A stretch of DNA of 16,380 nt, taken from the NCBI GenBank assembly GCA_963515595.1, contig CAUPYH010000039.1, positions 1 through 16,380 of the forward strand, in the 5' to 3' direction. The stretch is from Eikenella sp963515595. Its GTDB lineage: Bacteria; Pseudomonadota; Gammaproteobacteria; Burkholderiales; Neisseriaceae. Below are positions 6,438 through 13,385 of this stretch, piece after piece. Under the pieces are notes generated by a model. The model did no database searches. It saw only the letters and a program-made list of their open reading frames with translations, and had not been told where the DNA came from. A program made the translations under genes and the position numbers. Every line of letters starts with the position of its first letter. Position 1 is the stretch's first letter.

Positions 6438-8388
6438 ATGGCAACCGAACCGAACCGAACCGAACCGAACCGAAATTATACACGAACTAAAAAATAATTT
6501 CAAACAAAACAACATATTAAAACTCAAACAAATCTTTCCCGAAGTCTTTTGCGAAGGCCAAATCGACTTTGAGAAGCTCAAACTCGTCCTCGGCGCAGAA
6601 AACCTTGCCGGCGCGGGCGAACGTTACCAACTGGATTGGGCGGGCAAAACCGCCGCCTATCTCAACCTGCAAAGCCCCACTTCCCGCACCCTCGTTCCCT
6701 GCAAAGAAGAATCCGCAGATTTCGACGGCACGCAAAACGTGTTTATCGAAGCCGAAAACCTCGAAGCCCTGAAAATCCTGCAAAAATCCTACGCCGGCAG
6801 CGTGAAGATGATTTACATCGACCCGCCCTACAACACCGGCAACGACTCCTTTATTTATCCCGACAAATTCTCCGAAAGCCGCGAAGAATACGCCCGCCGC
6901 GTGGGCGATACCGACGACGCGGGCTACCTGAAGCGCGACGGCGTATTCCAAGGCGCGTGGCGCAAAAACGGCAAAGACAGCGGCCATTACCACAGCAACT
7001 GGCTCTCCATGATGTTGCCTCGCCTGCATCTGGCAAAAACCCTGCTGCGCGAAGACGGCGTGATTTTTATCAGCATTGACGACAACGAACAGGCACAGTT
7101 GAAACTGCTGTGTGATGAAGTGTTTGGGGCGGAGAATTTTGTTGGGCAGTTGATTTGGCGTAGCGGCAGAACATCATCAGCATATTTCACCCATGAGCAT
7201 GAATACATTTTTTGTTACGCACGAAATAAAGAAGTATTACCACTTTTTAAATATGATGGGGAAGAAGATGTTTCTGATAGAACAATTAAAAAGCCTAGTA
7301 TAAAAAACCCTTCATCTTTAATAACATTTTCTGCAGGAATAGATTTTGAATCGGAAGACAAGGTCTTCCCAAATGAGTTTGGTGGAAAAGAGCCTATTAA
7401 AGTTGTATCAGGAATTCTCGAATGTAAAAATGGGAAGCTAGCACAGAATGTAACCATTGAAGCAGCATGGACTATGAAAAATATGATTATGAGTTGGTTA
7501 GCTGGAGAGGAGGTATTTGATCAAAAAGGACAAAAGATAAAAAGATTCTTTTTTAAGTCTAATGGTGTTTTGCAATATGAAAAAGAAAAGGGAACAATCC
7601 ATCCTAAAACCATTATTTCTGATTTAACTACCAAACAAGGAACGCAGGCACTTTCAAAGCTTTTTGAAGTACCAGTATTTGAGTTTCCTAAACCGCCTTC
7701 TTTAATTTCCAATTTATCCCAAATTATTTGTTCTGGGAAAGATGAATTAATCCTAGACTTCTTCTCCGGCAGCGGCACTACCGCCCATGCCGTGATGCAG
7801 CTTAACGCCGAAGACGGCGGCAACCGCCGTTTCATCTGTGTGCAACTCCCCGAAGAAACCGACGAAAAATCCGAAGCGCGCAAGGCGGGTTTCAACACGA
7901 TTGCCGAAATTGCCAAAGAACGCATCCGCCGCGCGGGCAGGCAGATTTCAGACGGCCTTCAAGACGGAACAGGAATAGATACGGGTTTTAAAGTTTTCAA
8001 ACTTGCCGAAAGCGGTTTCAAACAATGGCGGCAGCCCGGACAAGCCGATACGGAAGCCTTGCAACGTGAATTGTCGTTGAATATCGATTCCGTGCTGTCT
8101 GAAACGCCGTCTGAAAACCTGCTCTACGAATTGATGCTGCGTATGGGCTTGAAGCTGACTTGCAAGGTTTCGTTTTCAGACGACGTATATTTCGTGGAAG
8201 ACGAGGATACGGGCGGGCTGTACGCTTTCCTGCTGGAACGCGTGGATCAAGGCTTGATTGATGCCGTGCTGACGAAGCATCCCGTCAAGATGGCGGCATT
8301 GGACAGGTTGTTCGAGGGCGACGACGCGCTCAAAAGCAATACCGTATTGCAGATGAAGGATGCGGGCGTAGTGTTCGAGTGCGTGTAG
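6438..8388 (+). CDS. mod: Phase-variable Type III DNA methyltransferase (Mod), modD-like, phase OFF as sequenced
   Basis: Mod methylates adenine in a short asymmetric site and is the specificity subunit for Res. The ATG at 6438 (AGGA about 10 bases upstream) runs straight into six CCGAA units. In this register it stops at 6495-6497 after 19 codons. The methyltransferase frame is +1 to it and open from the tract to 8388. Seven or four units would join them; seven give 651 residues, normal for Type III Mod. In that numbering, the N-terminal region is residues 1-115, the catalytic DPPY is 130-133 and the SAM-binding FSGSG is 444-448, the beta-class order. The target recognition domain lies between them and is AT-rich. 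In the OFF state the first usable start in frame may be GTG 6739, which would lose about 100 residues. Confidence 0.9.
6443..6474 (+). repeat. Pentanucleotide phase-variation tract, (CCGAA)6
   Basis: Six perfect CCGAA units (6445-6474) preceded by AA, starting seven bases after the A of the mod ATG. In another register the unit is ACCGA, the repeat known from neisserial modD. Slipped-strand mispairing changes length by five bases and so shifts frame: 4, 7 or 10 units are ON; 5 and 6 are OFF. Confidence 0.93.
7947..7958 (-). repeat. Neisseria-type (AG) DUS inside mod
   Basis: Exact TTCAGACGGCCT, the complement of AGGCCGTCTGAA. This is the dialect of many Neisseria, not of Eikenella. It encodes SDGL. 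Confidence 0.85.
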
Positions 8389-8398
8389 GGAGAAAACG

Positions 8399-11041
8399 AT
8401 GGAACTGAAATTTGAAGAATTGCCCTATCAGCTTGATGCGGTAAATGCCGTTGCGAATCTTTTTGCAGGACAGCCGAACCATGTCCGGGCATTCGATTTG
8501 ACCAGTCAGGGGACGGGGCGGTTTGTCGGCAATGGCTTGGATTTGGATTGGGAAACACTAGGCCAAAATCTGAATGCGGTACAAAAGCAAAACGGACAGC
8601 CTGAAACGGAAATCGGCGCGCACGGGCTGAATTTTTCTCTGGAAATGGAAACGGGTACGGGCAAAACCTATGTCTATCTGCGAACGGTTTACGAATTAAA
8701 CCGCCGCTACGGCTGGAAGAAGTTTGTGATTGTCGTACCGGGTGTGCCGATACGCGAAGGCGTGTTGAAAAGCCTGGAAATTACGAAGGCGCATTTTGAC
8801 GGGGTGTTCGGCAGACCCGTGATGCGTTATTCAGAATATTCAAGCGGCCGGCTGTCGGACTTGCGCGCTTTTGCGGTAAACGACCACATCGAGATTTTGG
8901 TGATCAACATCCAGTCGTTTGAAAAAGATGGAAACGTTATCAATAAGGTAAACGAAAGCGGGGAAGCGCCGATTAAGTTTATTCAGGAAACGTGTCCTAT
9001 CGTTATTATCGACGAGCCGCAGAATATGGAAACGGAAGGCCGTCTGAACGCCTTGGCATCGCTCAATCCGCTCTTTACCCTGCGCTATTCGGCAACGCAT
9101 AAAAACCCTTACCACAAGGTTTACAGTCTGAATCCCGTGCAGGCATACAATTTGAAGCTGGTAAAGCAAATCGAAGTCTTGCCGGTATTGGCGGAAAACG
9201 ATGTGAACGGTGCATTTGCGGAGCTGCTGGAAGTGAAGCAGGCGGCCAAAGGCCGTCTGAAAGCCGATTTGAACATTCATTATCAGGATAAAAAGGAAAC
9301 CAAGAAGAAAAAGGTGTCCGTCAAATCGGGAGACGATTTGTTTGAAAAATCGGGCGGCAACGAAGCCTACCGCCACGGTTTTATCATTGACGGCATGGAT
9401 TTCGAGAATCAGGAATTGGCGTTCTCAAGCGGTAAAACCATTACGCGCGGCGGAGACGGTGATGCGGTGCGCGATGAAATCATGAAAAACCAAATCCGCG
9501 AAACGGTAAGGGAGCATTTGGCGAAGGAGAAACGGCTGAATCCGCTGGGGATTAAGGTGTTGTCGCTGTTCTTCATCGACCGCGTGGAGAATTACCGTGC
9601 GGCAGACGGAACAGCCGGCAAGTTTGCCCTTTGGTTTGAAGAAATCTATCGGGAGCTTGCAGGCAGCACCGATACGGCGGGCGTACACGACGGCTATTTC
9701 TCGCAAGACAAGAAAGGCCGTCTGAAAAACACCGACGGCACAACGCAGGCGGACAACGATACCTACCGCCTCATTATGCGCGACAAGGAAACCCTGCTTT
9801 CCTTCGGCAGCCCGCTGCGCTTTATCTTTTCCCATTCCGCGCTGAAAGAAGGCTGGGACAACCCCAATGTATTCCAAATCTGCACGCTCAACGAAACCCG
9901 CTCGCCGCTGAAAAAGCGGCAGGAAATCGGGCGCGGGCTGCGTATAGCCGTCAATCAGGAAGGACGGCGCGTGCGCGATGAAGATGAAAATGAAAAGGTG
10001 AACATACTGACCGTAGTGCCGAACGAAAGCTACGAATCGTTTGCCGCCAACCTGCAAAAGGAATACGAAGACGAATGCGGTATCAAATTTGCCGCCGAAA
10101 ACATCAAGGACGGCAATAAGAAGAAAAAACAGCTATTCCGCAAAGATTTTCCGCTCGACCCCGAATTTCAGGCAATTTGGGACAAGTTGAAATACAAAAC
10201 GCGCTACCGCGTGCGCTTCGATACGGAAGAATTGATTAAACAGGCTTCGGCGGCAGTGGCAAGCCTGCCCGAAATCCAGAAGCCGAAAATCCGCATCCAA
10301 AAAGCACATTTGAAACAAATAACAACCGAGGGTATCGAAACGGTTGAAACTAAAAGTTACAGCCGCGACATGGACGTTCAATGGGAAATCCCGGACATAC
10401 TCGGCGAAATCCAAAGAAAAACGGGGCTGACGCGGCGCACGGTGTACGAAATCATCACACAGTCGGGTCGTCTGAAAGATGTGGCAGGCAACCCGCAACG
10501 CTTCATCGACCTTGCCGCCGAAGCGGTAAACCGCAGCCTGTACGCATTGATGGCGGCAGGAATCGAGTATGAACAAACCGGAGAAGTGTACGACCAAAAG
10601 CTTTTGGAAGACATGGAGCGTGAAGGTATCGAGTTTTACGAAAACGGTTTTACGTTCACAGTAAGCAATCCGCAAAAAACCATTTGCGAAAACTACATCC
10701 CCTTGGATTCCGGCACGGAAAAAGCCTTTGCCCAAAATTGCGAGGATTATGATGCGAAAAATGAAGGCGGCGTGGCGTTTTACTTCAAACTGCCCGGCTG
10801 GTTCAAAATCCCGACCCCGCTGGGCAACTACAATCCCGATTGGGCGGTGGTAAAACAGGTTCAGGACAAAGTGTATTTCGTTGCAGAAACCAAAAATACC
10901 GGCAAAGGTATTCAAAGCGGTGTGAGTGTGGACAAACTGCGCCAGGACGAGCGACTGAAAATCAAATGCGGCAAGCGGCATTTCGAGGCATTGGGCGGGT
11001 TGCATTATCAAGCAGTGGAACATGTAGATGAGCTGAAATAA
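8399..11041 (+). CDS. res: Type III restriction endonuclease subunit (Res)
   Basis: Res is the ATP-dependent translocase and nuclease of the Type III complex; it cuts unmodified DNA only when assembled with Mod. The 880-residue protein is full length. It has an SF2 helicase core with Walker A ETGTGKT (84-90), Walker B DEPQ (205-208), SATH (231-234) and motif VI QEIGRGLR (508-515). A C-terminal PD-(D/E)xK nuclease site is formed by PD (813-814) and ETK (830-832). All these motifs look intact, so I expect an active enzyme. It starts 10 bases after the mod stop with GGAG upstream, so it is cotranscribed. With mod OFF it has no specificity subunit and should be idle. It contains three exact Neisseria-type DUS. 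Confidence 0.93.
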   Translation: MELKFEELPYQLDAVNAVANLFAGQPNHVRAFDLTSQGTGRFVGNGLDLDWETLGQNLNAVQKQNGQPETEIGAHGLNFSLEMETGTGKTYVYLRTVYELNRRYGWKKFVIVVPGVPIREGVLKSLEITKAHFDGVFGRPVMRYSEYSSGRLSDLRAFAVNDHIEILVINIQSFEKDGNVINKVNESGEAPIKFIQETCPIVIIDEPQNMETEGRLNALASLNPLFTLRYSATHKNPYHKVYSLNPVQAYNLKLVKQIEVLPVLAENDVNGAFAELLEVKQAAKGRLKADLNIHYQDKKETKKKKVSVKSGDDLFEKSGGNEAYRHGFIIDGMDFENQELAFSSGKTITRGGDGDAVRDEIMKNQIRETVREHLAKEKRLNPLGIKVLSLFFIDRVENYRAADGTAGKFALWFEEIYRELAGSTDTAGVHDGYFSQDKKGRLKNTDGTTQADNDTYRLIMRDKETLLSFGSPLRFIFSHSALKEGWDNPNVFQICTLNETRSPLKKRQEIGRGLRIAVNQEGRRVRDEDENEKVNILTVVPNESYESFAANLQKEYEDECGIKFAAENIKDGNKKKKQLFRKDFPLDPEFQAIWDKLKYKTRYRVRFDTEELIKQASAAVASLPEIQKPKIRIQKAHLKQITTEGIETVETKSYSRDMDVQWEIPDILGEIQRKTGLTRRTVYEIITQSGRLKDVAGNPQRFIDLAAEAVNRSLYALMAAGIEYEQTGEVYDQKLLEDMEREGIEFYENGFTFTVSNPQKTICENYIPLDSGTEKAFAQNCEDYDAKNEGGVAFYFKLPGWFKIPTPLGNYNPDWAVVKQVQDKVYFVAETKNTGKGIQSGVSVDKLRQDERLKIKCGKRHFEALGGLHYQAVEHVDELK
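9037..9048 (+). repeat. Neisseria-type (AG) DUS inside res
   Basis: Exact AGGCCGTCTGAA, encoding GRLN in the Res frame. Confidence 0.85.
9250..9261 (+). repeat. Neisseria-type (AG) DUS inside res
   Basis: Exact AGGCCGTCTGAA, encoding GRLK in the Res frame. Confidence 0.85.
9715..9726 (+). repeat. Neisseria-type (AG) DUS inside res
   Basis: Exact AGGCCGTCTGAA, encoding GRLK in the Res frame. A further near match, GGGTCGTCTGAA, lies at 10465-10476. Confidence 0.85.
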
Positions 11042-11076
11042 CCAGCTACCTAATTTAATCAACTGCAACCTACAAA

Positions 11077-11118
11077 AGGCTACCTGAAAACTCACAAAGC
11101 TCGTTTTCAGGTAGCCTC
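11077..11118. terminator. DUS hairpin between convergent res and secreted-protein genes; right flank of the Type III locus
   Basis: A 15-bp stem (11077-11091 with 11103-11117) with an 11-base loop, built from facing Eikenella DUS. It lies 35 bases past the res stop and just past the stop of the convergent gene ending at 11134, so it can serve both. Confidence 0.8.
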
Positions 11119-11133
11119 TTGCTTATTACATCA

Positions 11134-11715
11134 TCACTCCGATGCACATCCTTCGCCACGGCACGGCGGGCACGACGACCGCTCGTGGTAGCTGGCAGCT
11201 AAAGCCAGGATAGCGGTTTCCACAGCCGCCGCATCTGCCTGCGCGGGGATTTGCGCCACAAAATAATTCACCGAACGGCTGCCCGGCAAATAAGCCACCA
11301 GCTCCTGCCCGCCGTTGCTGTAGCCGGTAAACCGCCACAACTCGCCGCTCACCCCGTCGCGGGCACGGATACGGCGCAGCATGGCCGGCCGTATGCGCTC
11401 ATTCGATTGGGCATATTGCGCCACCACATCATTCACCTGCCCGCGCACAGCTGCAGTAAAACTCTCGCTCGGCTTGCGGCCGATGCTGCCCGCATAAATC
11501 ATCACCCGCGCCGCACGCAACTTGCCGTCTTGCGGCAGAAACACCATCGGCACGCCCTTATCGGCCAGCAGCCGGTTATCCTGCATCCAGCCTGCTGGCG
11601 CGTGGAAACCATAACAATGGTTTGCCCCATAGGCATAGCCCGTATCCCATGCCGGAGCAGCATATGCCCCACTCATCGCCGCACAAGCGGCCAATACCAA
11701 ACCCAAACGCTTCAT
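11134..11715 (-). CDS. Hypothetical secreted (periplasmic) protein, 193 residues
   Basis: I do not recognise a characterised family. The ATG at 11715 has AGGAG upstream. Residues 1-19 look like a signal peptide with cleavage after AYA (17-19). LAAC at 8-11 resembles a lipobox, but the hydrophobic stretch before it is too short, so signal peptidase I is more likely. The mature domain begins around GANHCYGFHAPAGW and reads like a mixed alpha/beta soluble domain. The C-terminus is unusual, with a CPPC motif followed by REGEGC-like spacing (Cys at three positions in the last 13 residues), which could form disulfides or bind metal. It may be cotranscribed with the upstream membrane protein gene, which ends 96 bases before it. 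Confidence 0.75.
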   Translation of the reverse strand: MKRLGLVLAACAAMSGAYAAPAWDTGYAYGANHCYGFHAPAGWMQDNRLLADKGVPMVFLPQDGKLRAARVMIYAGSIGRKPSESFTAAVRGQVNDVVAQYAQSNERIRPAMLRRIRARDGVSGELWRFTGYSNGGQELVAYLPGSRSVNYFVAQIPAQADAAAVETAILALAASYHERSSCPPCRGEGCASE

Positions 11716-11809
11716 GATTTTCTCCTTTTTTCCAATTAACTAACCGGCAAACTGCCACCTTGATACTGTACCATTCCACCACCTACGTATCCAGCAAACT
11801 AAATAATTT

Positions 11810-11821
11810 TTCAGGTAGCCT
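11810..11821 (-). repeat. Eikenella DUS supplying a stop codon
   Basis: Exact TTCAGGTAGCCT. On the minus strand AGGCTACCTGAA includes the TGA stop of the membrane protein gene, whose last codons are therefore partly DUS. Confidence 0.88.
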
Positions 11822-12722
11822 GTTTCACACTTGTTTCTCTTTTAAAGAACACATCCCGACACGCCGCATACAACACCAGCATCAGCATTAAGCCAACCAT
11901 ATTGTTCACCAGCGACGCCACCCGAATCATCCACACGGGCGGTACCGCATCTATCGTCTCTATCATTGTCAATGTGGGCTGAGTCAGTGCCACGGCTACC
12001 CCCAACACCAGCCGCTCGACCCAGACCAATAATGTTGCCAACGCCACAGCCAGCACCACTCCGCCAGCATTGCGCCCCATCCCGCGCCAACCCGCGGCCC
12101 AAGCCCGTACCACGCCCATCCTGCGGCACACGACCAACATCGGCGCTACGCCGTTCGGCAGCAGACATACCAACATAAAAAATAGCCATTTCCAAGAATT
12201 TATCAAAGACACAAGCCTTAGCAACGGCGATTGAGGCGATTGAAACGCCATCTGCATAGCATAGTCCTCCAGTCTTGCCCCCACCCTAAGCAGCAGTTGT
12301 TCAAACAACACGCTCAACAAACCCAGTAGCACCAATGCACCTGCACACCGCACCAACACCACCAAACTGGCACGCCAATCAATACGGGCTTGCTGCTCCA
12401 CCCGTTCTGCCGCATAAGCCACCCCCGCCATGGCAAACACGGCGGCAAAATCTCGCACGGCAGGGAAAAAAGGAATAACTGAAGGCATGAATGCCTGCAT
12501 CGCAGCAGCCAAAATATACGACAGTATCGTCCAAGCCAACACCAGCCCAAACCACCAACCAGCCCGCTGCCGAAACAAAGCCCAAGCTGCCCCAAACCAA
12601 GCAAACGCCCGCATCGACGGTAACGAGTTGGCCGCAGCCAAATATTGTCCGCCCACCGGGTGCGCAGCTTCTTCCGCCATACTCAACGGCGGCGCATAGC
12701 GGTTGTCTTGCCGTTCATGCAT
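11811..12722 (-). CDS. Multi-pass inner-membrane protein, possibly BPSS1780 family
   Basis: A 303-residue protein with a hydrophilic N-terminus of about 45 residues, then about six hydrophobic segments: FAWFGAAWALF region, WWFGLVLAWTILSYIL, VVLVRCAGALVLLGLL, WLFFMLVCLLP, VVLAVALATLLVW and GLMLMLVLYAA. Length and layout resemble the BPSS1780-type membrane proteins of betaproteobacteria, which have no known function; I hold that name loosely. I start it at ATG 12722, which has AAGGGAAAAG directly upstream. A TTG at 12749 would add nine residues overlapping that ribosome site. The stop codon lies inside a DUS. Confidence 0.75.
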   Translation of the reverse strand: MHERQDNRYAPPLSMAEEAAHPVGGQYLAAANSLPSMRAFAWFGAAWALFRQRAGWWFGLVLAWTILSYILAAAMQAFMPSVIPFFPAVRDFAAVFAMAGVAYAAERVEQQARIDWRASLVVLVRCAGALVLLGLLSVLFEQLLLRVGARLEDYAMQMAFQSPQSPLLRLVSLINSWKWLFFMLVCLLPNGVAPMLVVCRRMGVVRAWAAGWRGMGRNAGGVVLAVALATLLVWVERLVLGVAVALTQPTLTMIETIDAVPPVWMIRVASLVNNMVGLMLMLVLYAACRDVFFKRETSVKQAT

Positions 12723-12768
12723 ATTCTTTTCCCTTTGTCTTGATGGCAATTCAAAATTGCACGAATTG

Positions 12769-12874
12769 TATAGTGAATTAAATTTAAACCAGTACAGCGT
12801 TGCCTCGCCTTGCCGTACTATCTGTACTGTCTGCGGCTCGTCGCCTTGTCCTGATTTAAATTTAATTCACTATA
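12769..12874. repeat. 106-base palindromic intergenic repeat (MITE-like)
   Basis: Perfect 20-base terminal inverted repeats (TATAGTGAATTAAATTTAAA at 12769-12788, complement at 12855-12874) enclose a GC-rich core with GTTGCCTCGCCTTGCCGTAC. I recognise it as a type of short repeat abundant between genes in Neisseriaceae, but I am not certain of its published name. It codes for nothing. A degenerate copy is at 2762-2821. The stretch 12723-13022 holds only this element, a DUS variant and the promoter region of the lipoprotein gene. Confidence 0.8.
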
Positions 12875-12932
12875 GTATAGAAAGTCACCTGACAACATAA
12901 GATTCAACCGAATGAAAATCCATCTTCCCTTT

Positions 12933-12944
12933 TTCAGGTAGCCC
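12933..12944 (-). repeat. Eikenella DUS variant (11/12)
   Basis: TTCAGGTAGCCC, one base off the exact uptake sequence, upstream of the small lipoprotein gene. Confidence 0.7.
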
Positions 12945-12969
12945 TACAGCCAGCCCCGGCTGTTCGCGT

Positions 12970-12975
12970 TATAAT
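12970..12975 (+). promoter_or_regulatory. Putative -10 of the lipoprotein gene
   Basis: A perfect TATAAT 47 bases upstream of the ATG at 13023. The -35 spacing region has no consensus match. Confidence 0.4.
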
Positions 12976-13022
12976 TGGCACCCAAAGCAACACCCGTCTC
13001 ACAACAGAAAAAGGATAAAGCC

Positions 13023-13292
13023 ATGCGCCCCGCCGTTCTACTGCTCGCCCTCATCGCCCTTTCCGCCTGCACTTGGGAAACCTACCAAGACCAACAAGGC
13101 AAAACCGGCCTGCGCCAGCGTTATGCCCCCGGTACGCCCGTGGTATACCAAGACGGCACCTTCGCCCGCGACCAACGCTACAACGAATACCGCCCCGTGC
13201 CCGTGCCTGTTACCCGCGAGCCACACCAACACAGCGTGCCGCGCACCACCTGGAGCGGCGACAGTGTGCCCGAAGCGCCAAGCAGCCATTAA
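13023..13292 (+). CDS. Small putative lipoprotein, 89 residues
   Basis: The N-terminus MRPAVLLLALIALSAC is a classic signal peptidase II signal, with lipobox LSAC and the lipidated Cys16. Mature protein would be about 74 residues, membrane-anchored; the residue after Cys is Thr, which does not suggest inner-membrane retention. The mature part is polar, rich in Tyr, Pro, Arg and Gln, with a PVPVPV stretch, and has no domain I recognise. ATG 13023 is preceded by AAGGA. An upstream TTG in the same frame at 12975 would bury the signal peptide and is rejected. It ends before a DUS hairpin and is followed by glmU. Confidence 0.78.
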   Translation: MRPAVLLLALIALSACTWETYQDQQGKTGLRQRYAPGTPVVYQDGTFARDQRYNEYRPVPVPVTREPHQHSVPRTTWSGDSVPEAPSSH

Positions 13293-13314
13293 TATCGGCA
13301 GTTTGAATCCTCTT

Positions 13315-13347
13315 TTTTCAGGTAGCCCCAAGCAGGCTACCTGAAAA
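13315..13347. terminator. DUS hairpin between the lipoprotein gene and glmU
   Basis: TTCAGGTAGCCC (13317-13328, 11/12) and exact AGGCTACCTGAA (13334-13345) form a 13-bp stem around a short loop. The order is reversed relative to the other DUS hairpins and there is no U-run after it, so termination is uncertain. Confidence 0.55.
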
Positions 13348-13385
13348 CCATCATTTCAAAGAAATCGTTCCAAGAAAGCCCGCCC

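Noticed and set aside
6438..8388. mod as a decayed pseudogene
   Set aside because: The only lesion is repeat number in a tandem tract at the start; motifs and the rest of the frame are intact, so reversible phase variation explains it better. A sequencing error in the tract remains possible.
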